Assembly (NCBI GenBank): GCA_027214385.1
Contig: JAPVXR010000011.1
Coordinates: 1 to 64,000 of the forward strand
Source: Cryomorphaceae bacterium 1068
GTDB taxonomy: Bacteria > Bacteroidota > Bacteroidia > Flavobacteriales_D > Cryomorphaceae
Length of the DNA: 64,000 nucleotides
Reading direction: 5' to 3'
Position 1 is the first letter of the stretch. The number at the start of each line of letters is the position of its first letter. A model generated the notes under the pieces. That model was not told the DNA's origin, did not search any database, and saw only the letters and a program-made list of their open reading frames with translations. Positions 16,984 through 24,663 of the stretch are shown one piece after another. The position numbers were made by a program, and so were the translations under genes.

Positions 16984-18033
16984 CTACTCTATACTCTCTA
17001 AGAACTCCAAGGTGTCCACTCCATCGGCATAATCCCACAATTCTGGTTTCTGGCTTTTGCCGAAAGGCACATCATTCTTGGAAACAATGCACTGAATCTC
17101 TTCCGATTGAGCTGAGAGCTTGTCCAATAGGTTATCCTCCTTAGAGTATCGTTCGTAGAAAAGTGTGCCTACAGGGCTCGAAATCGATTCGCTTTTGCGC
17201 AAAAGCAAAAACCCATTGTCCAATAAATCCTCTTGATTCATCAGCCAAAGGGCTTTGTAGTAGTCGTAGTTATTCGCGTATTTATTGTGATTGACAATCG
17301 GGTTGTAGTCGATAATAGACCCAAAAAATCGGTCGAGGTCAAAATTATCTTTGACGTAAAGCTTGGCCACATTTCTGCAGCCCAATCCGAAGTAGCTGAA
17401 GATATCTTCACCTAAAAGTTTTAGCTCCTCATCGGTTTCCGTTCCTGAAATCACTGCTACCGAATTCCTGTTTTTACGGATGATGTTTGGGTATTTTCCA
17501 AAGTAATATTCAAAATAGCGCGAGCTATTGTTGGAACCCGTCGCGATGATCGCGTCGATATCGTCTAATTTTCGGTCTTCCAGCCAGGTGATGTCAAATG
17601 GCCCATTTGAAGAAGTCTTATTGAAGAGTTCAAAAATTGTCGGGAGTAAAAGTCGGTCTTGACTTGACAACTTTACCACGGGATGATTTCCGCTTACCAA
17701 TACGGCCAGAATGTCATGGAACCCCACCATCGGAAGATTGCCTGCCAATACCAACCCGATTCGCTTCTTGTCTTTCGGTGTAAGTTCATACTTGGTGAGC
17801 CACAGCTTCACTGCCTCGGGTCGAAGCATGAAGGCAAATCCCTCCAAAGACTTTTGGATACTCTCTTCCGTAAACCATGGATTCAAGTTTTGGGCATGGA
17901 TAGCCAAACCATTAAACCTTTCAATAGCTTCGTCGTTTAGAACTTGATCGGAAGATTCCAGAAAAGCCAATTGGCGAAAGATGAGGTGCAAATGTTTGAG
18001 CTTTGTTTCGAGCTCAGATTTATTTGATGACAT
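16984..18033 (-). CDS. LuxC-family acyl-CoA reductase
   Basis: A 349-residue enzyme of the LuxC/acyl-CoA reductase family, which reduces fatty acyl-CoA or acyl thioesters to aldehydes with NADPH. Visible family features are RIGLVLAGNLPMVGFHDILA, GNHPVVKLSSQD, DAIIATGSNNSSRYFEYYF and SYFGLGCRNVAKLYV, which contains the likely catalytic Cys (GCRNV). The ATG at 18033 is preferred over the longer start at 18102 because the extra 23 codons overlap the promoter core at 18072-18087. It is divergent from a ferredoxin gene, an arrangement that suggests a redox partnership, but this is inference. No luxA, luxB, luxD or luxE lies nearby, so bioluminescence is not implied. Confidence 0.82.
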   Translation of the reverse strand: MSSNKSELETKLKHLHLIFRQLAFLESSDQVLNDEAIERFNGLAIHAQNLNPWFTEESIQKSLEGFAFMLRPEAVKLWLTKYELTPKDKKRIGLVLAGNLPMVGFHDILAVLVSGNHPVVKLSSQDRLLLPTIFELFNKTSSNGPFDITWLEDRKLDDIDAIIATGSNNSSRYFEYYFGKYPNIIRKNRNSVAVISGTETDEELKLLGEDIFSYFGLGCRNVAKLYVKDNFDLDRFFGSIIDYNPIVNHNKYANNYDYYKALWLMNQEDLLDNGFLLLRKSESISSPVGTLFYERYSKEDNLLDKLSAQSEEIQCIVSKNDVPFGKSQKPELWDYADGVDTLEFLESIE

Positions 18034-18071
18034 TAATTGTCTTTGGAATTCGTTAGTGACCCGTTCAACTT

Positions 18072-18087
18072 TATATTTGCAAAAGTA
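18072..18087. promoter_or_regulatory. Back-to-back -7 boxes of the ferredoxin and acyl-CoA reductase genes
   Basis: TATATTTG at 18072-18079 (plus strand) abuts CAAAAGTA at 18080-18087, which reads TACTTTTG on the minus strand. Both match TAnnTTTG exactly. The plus box would give a leader of about 37 nt for the ferredoxin gene and the minus box one of about 40 nt for the acyl-CoA reductase. Good -33 elements are not obvious on either side. Confidence 0.55.
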
Positions 18088-18122
18088 TTGATCATATTCC
18101 AACAGAGAAAAGATAGATTACC

Positions 18123-18470
18123 ATGGCCATAATTATAACAGACGAGTGCATCAACTGCGGAGCTTGCGAGCCCGAATGTCCCAATAACGCAATTTACGAA
18201 GGCGGCGTGGAATGGCGCATGAGCGATGGAACAGACTTAAAAGGAGACCTCACAACCCCCATGGGAAATACCTACGAGGCTGATGCCGAGCAGGAACCTG
18301 TGGATATGGACGTATATTACATCGTGACGGATAAGTGCACGGAGTGTGTGGGATTTCACGATGAGCCTCAGTGTGCGGCCGTATGTCCTGTAGATTGCTG
18401 CGTGGATGACCCCGATTTCCGCGAAAGCGAAGAGCAGCTCACCAAGAAGAAGGAGTTCATGCATTTGTGA
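18123..18470 (+). CDS. 4Fe-4S dicluster ferredoxin
   Basis: A 115-residue small electron carrier. The first cluster motif is [12 protein letters not shown] near the N-terminus; the second is [22 protein letters not shown], with an extended spacing typical of the 2[4Fe-4S] ferredoxins with an insertion (Alvin type). Between them is an acidic 40-residue segment. The protein is cytosolic with no signal peptide. It is divergent from the acyl-CoA reductase and may deliver or accept electrons for an unknown partner. Its GTGA stop region overlaps a possible GTG start of the next gene, though I place that start at 18518. Confidence 0.92.
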   Translation: MAIIITDECINCGACEPECPNNAIYEGGVEWRMSDGTDLKGDLTTPMGNTYEADAEQEPVDMDVYYIVTDKCTECVGFHDEPQCAAVCPVDCCVDDPDFRESEEQLTKKKEFMHL

Positions 18471-18517
18471 TTGAATTCACTGCAATAGGCTACCTTAGAT
18501 CTCGTTATTTCAACTAT

Positions 18518-19408
18518 ATGCGAATAGCCTCAGCTTTCTGTTTTTTCTTTTTGTTTGCTTTGGCTCAAGGCCAAAACTTACAAGAGCTGGAGCAAGAAAT
18601 GACTGTGCTTCAAGATGTCATTGGCTCAGCACCCACAGAAGAAGAGAGACTTAGGGCTTCAGAAGAATTTGAGAAGCTATTGGTAAGTGCCTTTAACTCT
18701 AAGGAAACCTTTGAATATCCCTTCAACTCATTGCCCAAGGTGGCTAAACACACCCCCGAAGACGAAGCTTTTCGAATGTTCAATTGGAATATTCCGCTGG
18801 AAGAAGGCAAGCACAGTTTCCGTATGTACGTGCTGTTTCCGAACGGGAAATATCAACGCTTCGATGACTCTCAAGACTTGAAGCACGAAGTCGAGAAGTT
18901 GTCGATAAAGCCTGAGCAGTGGTATGGAGCGCTGTATTATGAACTCCACTCCGTAAAAATAAAGCGAGACACCTACTATACCCTTATCGGTTGGGATGGC
19001 AATGACGAACTCACGACTAAAAAAGTCTTGGATGTGCTGGTTTTAGAGAAAAAGAACAAAGTCAGTCTTGGTTTTCCGATTTTCGAAAAAGGTGGAGACT
19101 TAATGAACCGACGGGTTTTTGAATATGCCGAAGATGTCATCATGAATCTCAAGTGGCTTGAGCCAAAAAAGATGATCATATTCGACAGGCTAGAACCAAA
19201 GACGCAAAACCTGAAAGGCAATTACGCTTTTTACGGCCCAAGCACAGCCTTCAACGGTTATGAATGGGAAGGCGACTTTTGGAAACTCAATGAGTTTATA
19301 GATATGTCGCGCCCTAAAAGCGCTGAATCGGGCGCTCAATTCAATTTTCCCGATCGGCCAGACCTCAATCGAAAAAGGGATGAAACCAATCCGTTGATTG
19401 GAGATTAA
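18518..19408 (+). CDS. Conserved hypothetical secreted protein
   Basis: A 296-residue protein with a signal peptide (IASAFCFFFLFALAQGQ), so it is likely periplasmic or surface-exposed. The frame can be read from a GTG at 18467, but the ATG at 18518 gives a clean signal peptide. The mature part has a helical start (LQELEQEMTVLQDVIGSA) and a mixed fold with IFDRLEPKTQNLKGNYAFYG and GYEWEGDFWKLNEFIDMSRP near the C-terminus. I do not recognise a characterised family. It follows the ferredoxin gene by 47 nt and precedes serC by 104 nt; a separate promoter drives serC, so co-function with serine synthesis is not implied. Confidence 0.8.
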   Translation: MRIASAFCFFFLFALAQGQNLQELEQEMTVLQDVIGSAPTEEERLRASEEFEKLLVSAFNSKETFEYPFNSLPKVAKHTPEDEAFRMFNWNIPLEEGKHSFRMYVLFPNGKYQRFDDSQDLKHEVEKLSIKPEQWYGALYYELHSVKIKRDTYYTLIGWDGNDELTTKKVLDVLVLEKKNKVSLGFPIFEKGGDLMNRRVFEYAEDVIMNLKWLEPKKMIIFDRLEPKTQNLKGNYAFYGPSTAFNGYEWEGDFWKLNEFIDMSRPKSAESGAQFNFPDRPDLNRKRDETNPLIGD

Positions 19409-19438
19409 ATTTTAATGTTGAGGTAACGCTTGCCCCCA

Positions 19439-19468
19439 TTGTCGTTACAAAAATTCCGTATAGCTTTG
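19439..19468 (+). promoter_or_regulatory. Promoter of serC-serA (TTG-N19-TAGCTTTG)
   Basis: TTG at 19439-19441 is followed after 19 nt by TAGCTTTG at 19461-19468. The predicted start near 19475 falls in a GC-rich hairpin (CGCCGT at 19472-19477 and ACGGCG at 19486-19491), which would form at or near the 5' end of the mRNA. Confidence 0.65.
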
Positions 19469-19512
19469 CCTCGCCGTTTTCGAGGACGGCGAAAAAACGT
19501 AAAGCAAAAACG

Positions 19513-20583
19513 ATGGTTCATAATTTCAGCGCAGGACCCTGCGTACTTCCTCAGGAAGTGTTTCAAAAAGCTTCAGAAAGTATCTTAGAATACAATGGTA
19601 CAGGTCTCTCTATCATAGAGATGTCTCACCGTAGCAAAGAATTCGTAGAAGTGATGGAGCACGCACGCAGCCTCGTGAAAGAGCTGCTCAATGTACCCGA
19701 TGGATACACCGTTCTCTTTCTGCAAGGAGGGGCAAGTCTTGGTTTTTACATGAGCGCCATCAACTTTATGAAAAATGAGGGTGGAGTAGGAGCGTATGTC
19801 GATACAGGCGCTTGGTCAAACAAAGCCATCAAGGAAGCCAAGCTTTTGGGTGATGTGAATGTTTTGGCTTCAAGCAAGGCAGATAATTACAATAATATTC
19901 CAAAGGGATACAGTGTGCCGAGTGATGCAGATTACCTTCACATTACTTCCAACAATACCATTTTCGGAACCCAATTCAAGGCTTTTCCCGAAAGCACTCC
20001 ACCACTTCTTTGCGATATGTCCAGCGACATTTTTAGCAAGGCAGTCGATGTGTCGAAATTCGATTTGATCTATGCCGGTTCGCAGAAAAATATGGGGCCG
20101 GCGGGAACGACCGTTTACATAGTAAAAGAAGATGCTCTAGGCAAAACGGGAAGAAACATTCCCTCCATGCTCGATCTTCAAGTGCACGACAGCAAAGACT
20201 CGATGTTTAATACACCGCCTGTTTTCGCCGTCTACGGATCAATGCTTACCATGGAATGGATGAAAAAAGAAGGTGGAGTAGCAGAAATGGAGCGTCGCAA
20301 TGATGCCAAGTCAGACTTGCTTTACAACGAAATTGATCGCAATCCTTTGTTTGAAGGGACCACTGCAGTAGAAGACAGAAGTTGCATGAACCCAACCTTT
20401 GTGCTCAAAGAAGAGGCGAGCCACGCCGAGCGCTTTGACAAAATGTGGAAAGAGGCCCGAATCAACGGATTGAAAGGGCATCGCTCAGTAGGAGGATACC
20501 GCGCATCGATGTACAATGCCCTTAGTATTGACAGCGTACAGGTGCTGGTGGACGTGATGCAAGAATTAGAAAGAACCGCTTAA
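19513..20583 (+). CDS. serC: Phosphoserine aminotransferase
   Basis: SerC transaminates 3-phosphohydroxypyruvate with glutamate to give phosphoserine, using PLP. At 356 residues it has the usual length. Typical motifs are NFSAGPCVLPQEVFQKA at the N-terminus, SIIEMSHRSKEF, LFLQGGASLGFYM, and the PLP lysine in YAGSQKNMGPAG. The C-terminus carries GLKGHRSVGGYRASMYNAL, the phosphate-binding region of the family. serA starts 11 nt downstream, so both reactions of the serine branch are encoded in one operon. No serB is visible in the window. The enzyme may also serve pyridoxal phosphate synthesis. Confidence 0.96.
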   Translation: MVHNFSAGPCVLPQEVFQKASESILEYNGTGLSIIEMSHRSKEFVEVMEHARSLVKELLNVPDGYTVLFLQGGASLGFYMSAINFMKNEGGVGAYVDTGAWSNKAIKEAKLLGDVNVLASSKADNYNNIPKGYSVPSDADYLHITSNNTIFGTQFKAFPESTPPLLCDMSSDIFSKAVDVSKFDLIYAGSQKNMGPAGTTVYIVKEDALGKTGRNIPSMLDLQVHDSKDSMFNTPPVFAVYGSMLTMEWMKKEGGVAEMERRNDAKSDLLYNEIDRNPLFEGTTAVEDRSCMNPTFVLKEEASHAERFDKMWKEARINGLKGHRSVGGYRASMYNALSIDSVQVLVDVMQELERTA

Positions 20584-20593
20584 ACCAAAACAG

Positions 20594-21556
20594 ATGAACA
20601 TACTCGCAAACGACGGAATTTCTCCTTCGGGAAAAGCCAAACTGGAAGCAGCAGGATTTAAAGTAATTACAGATACTGTAGATCAAGATAAATTGGTCGA
20701 CTACATCAATACCAACGGCGTAAAGGCACTATTGGTAAGAAGTGCCACCACTGTAAGAAAAGACTTGATCGACGCTTGTCCCGGGTTGCAATTCATCGGT
20801 CGCGGTGGAGTTGGAATGGACAATATCGATGTCGCTTATGCTCGTGAAAAAGGTAAGACCGTTGCCAATACGCCCGCAAGTAGCTCTCAATCGGTTGCTG
20901 AATTGGTGATGGGGCAGCTATTCAGCTTGGCTCGGGCCACCTATGATTCGAACAAGCAGATGGCAGTATCCGGAAATACTCAGTTCAAAGTATTGAAAAA
21001 GAAGTACGCCAAAGGTTTTGAGTTGCGTGGAAAGACGCTTGGTATTGTCGGTTTTGGACGTATCGGGAAAGCCTTGGCAAGTTATGCCCTAGGCGCAGGA
21101 ATGAAAGTTATCTGTTCAGATAAATTCGATGTGGACACTAAAGTGAAGCTTTACATTCACGGCCACGGTAATGTAGAAGTGGATGTTGAAAAAGTTGAAT
21201 TAGACACGCTCCTACAGAATAGCAAAGCCATTTCCCTTCATGTGCCGAAACAAGACGATGGTTCAGCTGTCATTGGCAAGCGGGAATTGTCAATGATGCC
21301 GCGCGGGACTGTTTTAGTTAATGCTGCTCGTGGAGGAGTTATCGATGAAACTTTACTCCTGGAGGCACTGAAAGACGGGCATCTAGCCGGTGTAGCTTTG
21401 GATGTATTTGAGAATGAGCCTACGCCTAGAGAAGACTTGATGAAATCCGACAAAATGGCTTTGACACCGCACATTGGTGCAGCTACTGTCGAAGCTCAGG
21501 ATCGGATTGGTGAGGAATTGGCAGACTTGATAGTTGCTGACTCTAAGCGCTGGTAG
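20594..21556 (+). CDS. serA: D-3-phosphoglycerate dehydrogenase
   Basis: SerA oxidises 3-phosphoglycerate to 3-phosphohydroxypyruvate, the committed step of serine synthesis. The 320-residue protein is the short form: it ends right after the catalytic domain and has no C-terminal ACT domain, so allosteric serine control of the E. coli kind is not expected. The NAD-binding loop is GIVGFGRIGKAL. The catalytic triad of D-2-hydroxyacid dehydrogenases is seen as the Arg in NAARGGVID, the Glu in FENEP and the His in TPHIGAAT. It is the second gene after serC. Confidence 0.94.
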   Translation: MNILANDGISPSGKAKLEAAGFKVITDTVDQDKLVDYINTNGVKALLVRSATTVRKDLIDACPGLQFIGRGGVGMDNIDVAYAREKGKTVANTPASSSQSVAELVMGQLFSLARATYDSNKQMAVSGNTQFKVLKKKYAKGFELRGKTLGIVGFGRIGKALASYALGAGMKVICSDKFDVDTKVKLYIHGHGNVEVDVEKVELDTLLQNSKAISLHVPKQDDGSAVIGKRELSMMPRGTVLVNAARGGVIDETLLLEALKDGHLAGVALDVFENEPTPREDLMKSDKMALTPHIGAATVEAQDRIGEELADLIVADSKRW

Positions 21557-21615
21557 ACGCCTTTTTGATACAAAGCTTCTTTAGTTACGACCGCTCAGTT
21601 TGGATTTGCCTGAAT

Positions 21616-21660
21616 TGATCACAAAAAATTCCCGCATTTAAGGGAAGTAAATTGTGGTCA
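21616..21660. promoter_or_regulatory. Interrupted inverted repeat before pyrR
   Basis: An outer arm TGATCACAA (21616-21624) pairs with TTGTGGTCA (21652-21660), 9 bp with one wobble, and an inner arm TTCCC (21629-21633) pairs with GGGAA (21642-21646). The right outer arm includes the TTG of the proposed pyrR promoter. It could be a protein-binding operator in DNA or, in RNA, a 3' structure of the serA message; no U tract follows. Confidence 0.5.
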
Positions 21661-21685
21661 TTTCACCCTTGAAAATCTATCTTTG
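21652..21685 (+). promoter_or_regulatory. Promoter of pyrR-pyrB (TTG-N23-TATCTTTG)
   Basis: TTG at 21652-21654 and the exact -7 box TATCTTTG at 21678-21685 are separated by 23 nt. The box overlaps the longest-frame TTG start at 21683, which rules that start out if the box is used. Transcription would start near 21692, where a GTG start codon sits. Confidence 0.6.
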
Positions 21686-21691
21686 GCCTTC

Positions 21692-22240
21692 GTGAATCCC
21701 GTTGAGCTTCTAAATAGCGATCAGCTTTCGATTACCATCACACGTCTTTGCCACGAATTGGTAGAGATTCATGGTGATTTTAGCCAATCGGCCATTGTAG
21801 GCTTGCAGCCCAGAGGTGTTTTCTTGGCAAATCGAATTGTAAAGCGCTTGGAAGAGATCACAGGGGTTGAAAATATTCGACACGGAGATCTCGATATTAC
21901 TTTTTACCGCGACGATTTCCGCCGAAAAAGCGTTCCACCCACACCCAGCGATATCCGTATGGATTTTACCGTAGAAGGCCTCAACGTAGTCTTGGTAGAT
22001 GATGTGCTTTTCACGGGAAGAACGATACGTGCCGGTCTTGATGCCCTGCTGGCTTTTGGCCGACCAAACACGGTAGAACTCATGGTTTTGATCGATCGCC
22101 GCTTTAGTCGCCATTTGCCTGTGCAGTCTGATTATACCGGGCGTACTATAGATAGCATTGCCAGCGAGCGCGTAGAAGTGGAATGGGTGGAAACTGAAGG
22201 AACCGATCGTGTAACCCTCTTATCAACAAAAAGTGAGTAG
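21692..22240 (+). CDS. pyrR: Bifunctional PyrR / uracil phosphoribosyltransferase
   Basis: PyrR is a type I phosphoribosyltransferase; in many bacteria it binds pyr mRNA and also converts uracil and PRPP to UMP. The PRPP loop VVLVDDVLFTGRTIRA is intact, as are the N-terminal SAIVGLQPRGVFLA and the basic C-terminal strand VELMVLIDRRFSRHLPV. I use the GTG at 21692 (182 residues), which matches the family N-terminus. It leaves only 6 nt after the -7 box, so the transcript may be leaderless; that would leave no 5' attenuator for PyrR to bind at its own gene. The last 8 nt overlap pyrB. Confidence 0.9.
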   Translation: MNPVELLNSDQLSITITRLCHELVEIHGDFSQSAIVGLQPRGVFLANRIVKRLEEITGVENIRHGDLDITFYRDDFRRKSVPPTPSDIRMDFTVEGLNVVLVDDVLFTGRTIRAGLDALLAFGRPNTVELMVLIDRRFSRHLPVQSDYTGRTIDSIASERVEVEWVETEGTDRVTLLSTKSE

Positions 22241-23168
22241 CCTCAGCGTAGATCATCTTTTGGGAATCAAAGGGCTTACGCCCGGGGATATCGAATTGAT
22301 ATTTACCACGGCAGACAACTTTAAGGACGTGATTAATCGCCCGATTAAGAAAGTTCCTTCACTTCGCGACATTACCATTGCTAACGTTTTCTTTGAGAAT
22401 TCTACCCGAACGAAACTCAGTTTTGAATTGGCTGAGAAACGCCTTTCAGCGGATGTAGTCAATTTCGCGTCTTCATCGTCTTCGGTGAAAAAAGGAGAGA
22501 CCCTTATCGATACGGTAAATAATATCCTGGCTATGAAAGTGGATATGGTGGTGATGCGTCACCCCAATCCGGGAGCACCTCATTTCCTTTCAAAGCATAT
22601 CGAAGCCAAAGTGGTGAATGCAGGTGATGGAACCCATGAGCACCCCACGCAGGCGCTACTTGATGCTTTCTCCATTCGCGAAAAACTCGGGGAAGTAAAA
22701 GGTAAGAAAGTGGTTATTGTGGGGGATATTCTTCATTCACGCGTTGCCCTTTCCAATATTTATTGCCTGAAGAAGCTTGGAGCCGAAGTTATGGTCTGTG
22801 GGCCACGGACCCTTATGCCAAAGTATGCCGAATCACTGGGTGTAAAGGTTGAGTTTAACCTCAAGAAAGCGCTCGAATGGTGTGATGTGGCCAATATGCT
22901 CCGTATCCAATTGGAGCGTCAGGATATGGCGTACTTTCCATCTTTACGGGAATACACGATGCAGTATGGCTTAGATCGAGATCTATTCAACTCTATAAAT
23001 AAGGACATTGTGCTGATGCACCCCGGTCCGATCAACAGAGGAGTCGAAATCAGCAGCGATTTGGCCGATAGCCCGAACAGTATTATCCTTCAACAGGTTG
23101 AAAATGGAGTTGCCATCCGCATGGCCGTGCTTTATCTTTTGGCAGGGAAGATTAAGGGTGAGGATTAA
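22233..23168 (+). CDS. pyrB: Aspartate carbamoyltransferase catalytic subunit
   Basis: PyrB condenses carbamoyl phosphate with aspartate, the second step of pyrimidine synthesis. At 311 residues it has the standard length. The carbamoyl-phosphate site is FFENSTRTKLSFELAEKR; other signatures are NAGDGTHEHPTQALLDAF, VVIVGDILHSRVALSN and the aspartate-binding MHPGPINRGVEI. Translation starts at a GTG at 22233, overlapping the pyrR stop by 8 nt, which indicates translational coupling. No pyrI regulatory gene follows; the next gene encodes a STAS protein with its own promoter. Confidence 0.96.
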   Translation: MSSLSVDHLLGIKGLTPGDIELIFTTADNFKDVINRPIKKVPSLRDITIANVFFENSTRTKLSFELAEKRLSADVVNFASSSSSVKKGETLIDTVNNILAMKVDMVVMRHPNPGAPHFLSKHIEAKVVNAGDGTHEHPTQALLDAFSIREKLGEVKGKKVVIVGDILHSRVALSNIYCLKKLGAEVMVCGPRTLMPKYAESLGVKVEFNLKKALEWCDVANMLRIQLERQDMAYFPSLREYTMQYGLDRDLFNSINKDIVLMHPGPINRGVEISSDLADSPNSIILQQVENGVAIRMAVLYLLAGKIKGED

Positions 23169-23181
23169 CAATTGATTCGAA

Positions 23182-23215
23182 TTGCTGAATATTCTCATTC
23201 AGGTTATTATATTTG
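23182..23215 (+). promoter_or_regulatory. Promoter of the STAS gene (TTG-N23-TATATTTG)
   Basis: TTG at 23182-23184 is followed by TATATTTG at 23208-23215, an exact -7 box. The predicted start near 23222 lies upstream of the ATG at 23241 and downstream of the longest-frame start at 23172, supporting the shorter protein. Confidence 0.6.
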
Positions 23216-23240
23216 GCTAAAGCAATCAGCAAGAATTACT

Positions 23241-23627
23241 ATGGGTTTCAAAATTCAGAAAGAAGATAAGTACGCCGTTTTATATACTCAAACAGAGAAA
23301 ATTCAGTCTATCAATGCTCCCTTGTTGAAGTCAGAATTGGTGATGTTGATCAAAGGCGGTTTTAAGAATATTATTGTTGATATGGCTGATACGCGATACT
23401 GCGATTCGAGTGGTCTCAGTGCTCTTCTTACAGGAAACAGATTGAGCAAAGAAGCTGAAGGTACCTTTGTTCTATCAAGCCTTCAACCATCCGTTGAAAA
23501 ATTGATCGCTATCTCTCAATTGAACTCTGTTTTTGATATCGTTCCAACTAAAGATGAAGCCATCGATGTAGTTCTGATGGAAGAAATTGAGCGCGAGCTC
23601 AAAGCTCAGGCAGGAGACAAATCCTGA
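23241..23627 (+). CDS. STAS-domain anti-sigma-factor antagonist-like protein
   Basis: A 128-residue single STAS domain of the SpoIIAA/RsbV type: a beta strand (YAVLYTQTEKIQSIN), the helix region LLKSELVMLIKGGFKNIIVDM and the conserved phospho-site loop YCDSSGLSALLTGNRL, where the Ser after Asp is the usual phospho-acceptor. Such proteins switch partners with a kinase/anti-sigma factor according to phosphorylation. No HATPase kinase, PP2C phosphatase or sigma factor lies nearby, so the partner is unknown. The start at 23241 (MGFKIQKED) is set by the promoter at 23182-23215. The rnz gene follows 52 nt later. Confidence 0.88.
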   Translation: MGFKIQKEDKYAVLYTQTEKIQSINAPLLKSELVMLIKGGFKNIIVDMADTRYCDSSGLSALLTGNRLSKEAEGTFVLSSLQPSVEKLIAISQLNSVFDIVPTKDEAIDVVLMEEIERELKAQAGDKS

Positions 23628-23679
23628 TCGACCATTTGCTGTTTGCGAACAAGTTGATCTTTTCTACCTTTTCTTTGTT

Positions 23680-24618
23680 ATGAAATTTGAAGTAACCATT
23701 CTCGGTTGTGGATCGGCCACACCTACTTTGAGACATGGACCTACTTCGCAGCTTCTGGAGCACGATAGCCACTATTTTCTAATTGATTGCGGAGAGGGAA
23801 CACAGCTGCAATTGCGTCGGTTTAAAATCAGATTCCTAAAAATCAATCACATCTTTATTTCTCATAATCACGGCGATCATTGCCTTGGTTTACCTGGATT
23901 GATTTCTACGCTTCATTTATTGGGAAGAACCAGACCGCTTGATGTATACGCCCAAGAAGGATTGAAAGAGGCCGTAGAGCAACAGTTGAAAATATCCCAT
24001 TCGCGGCTAAGATTTGAAGTCAACTGGCACAATCTCAATCCGAACCAGAAAACACTGATTTTCGAAAACAAAAAACTGGAAATATTCTCTTTTCCGCTAA
24101 ATCATCGCGTGCCTTGCTGCGGATTTCTTTTTGCCGAAAAGGCGAAGGCCCGAAACATTAAACCGGAATACATCAGCAAGTACAACATACCCGTAGCGCG
24201 CATTCGTCAAATAAAAGCGGGAAGCGACTACAAGTTGGAAGATGGTACCGAAATTTCAAACGACGAGCTGACGTATAGTCCCGAGTCTCCGTTGAGCTAT
24301 GCCTTCTGTTCTGATACGGCATACCAAAAGCAAACATCTGGATATGTGAAAGGTGTAGATTTGCTTTACCACGAGAGTACCTTTTTGGAGGAGGATGCAG
24401 AACGAGCACAGTTCACCTTTCATAGCACAGCCTCTCAAGCTGCAAGAGTAGCAAAAGAGGCAAGTGCAGGTAAACTCCTACTTGGACATTACTCTGCCCG
24501 CTACCGCGACATGGAACCATTTCGGGCTGAGGCAATGGATGTTTTTTCGAGTGTAGAACTCGCTGATGAAGGACTGATTGTTCCGGTAAAAAATGTGGAA
24601 AAGAATTCTCAGAGCTGA
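23680..24618 (+). CDS. rnz: Ribonuclease Z
   Basis: RNase Z is the metallo-beta-lactamase-fold endonuclease that removes 3' trailers from tRNA precursors. The 312-residue protein, counted from the ATG at 23680 (MKFEVTILGCGSATPT), has the usual short-form length. The zinc motif is SHNHGDHCLGLPG (HxHxDH). Further ligands lie in FPLNHRVPCCGF, the Asp of AFCSDTAYQ and the His of LLGHYSARY; the HEST box reads YHESTF. The longest frame starts 31 codons upstream, inside the STAS gene, and is unlikely to be used. Confidence 0.95.
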   Translation: MKFEVTILGCGSATPTLRHGPTSQLLEHDSHYFLIDCGEGTQLQLRRFKIRFLKINHIFISHNHGDHCLGLPGLISTLHLLGRTRPLDVYAQEGLKEAVEQQLKISHSRLRFEVNWHNLNPNQKTLIFENKKLEIFSFPLNHRVPCCGFLFAEKAKARNIKPEYISKYNIPVARIRQIKAGSDYKLEDGTEISNDELTYSPESPLSYAFCSDTAYQKQTSGYVKGVDLLYHESTFLEEDAERAQFTFHSTASQAARVAKEASAGKLLLGHYSARYRDMEPFRAEAMDVFSSVELADEGLIVPVKNVEKNSQS

Positions 24619-24630
24619 ACCCTTAGCCAC

Positions 24631-24638
24631 TATCTTTG
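24631..24638 (+). promoter_or_regulatory. -7 box (TATCTTTG) of the LuxR-type regulator
   Basis: An exact TAnnTTTG box whose predicted start near 24645 leaves a leader of about 19 nt before the TTG start at 24664. No TTG is evident at the -33 distance. Confidence 0.55.
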
Positions 24639-24663
24639 TTATTCAGATAAATTCTAAATAATC

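Noticed and set aside
16984-18033. A bioluminescence system suggested by the LuxC-type reductase.
   Set aside because: No luxA, luxB, luxD or luxE homologue is present and the reductase family is wider than lux operons.
19472-19491. Hairpin CGCCGT/ACGGCG as a terminator of the 18518-19408 gene.
   Set aside because: It is followed by A, not T, on the plus strand and overlaps the predicted serC transcription start.
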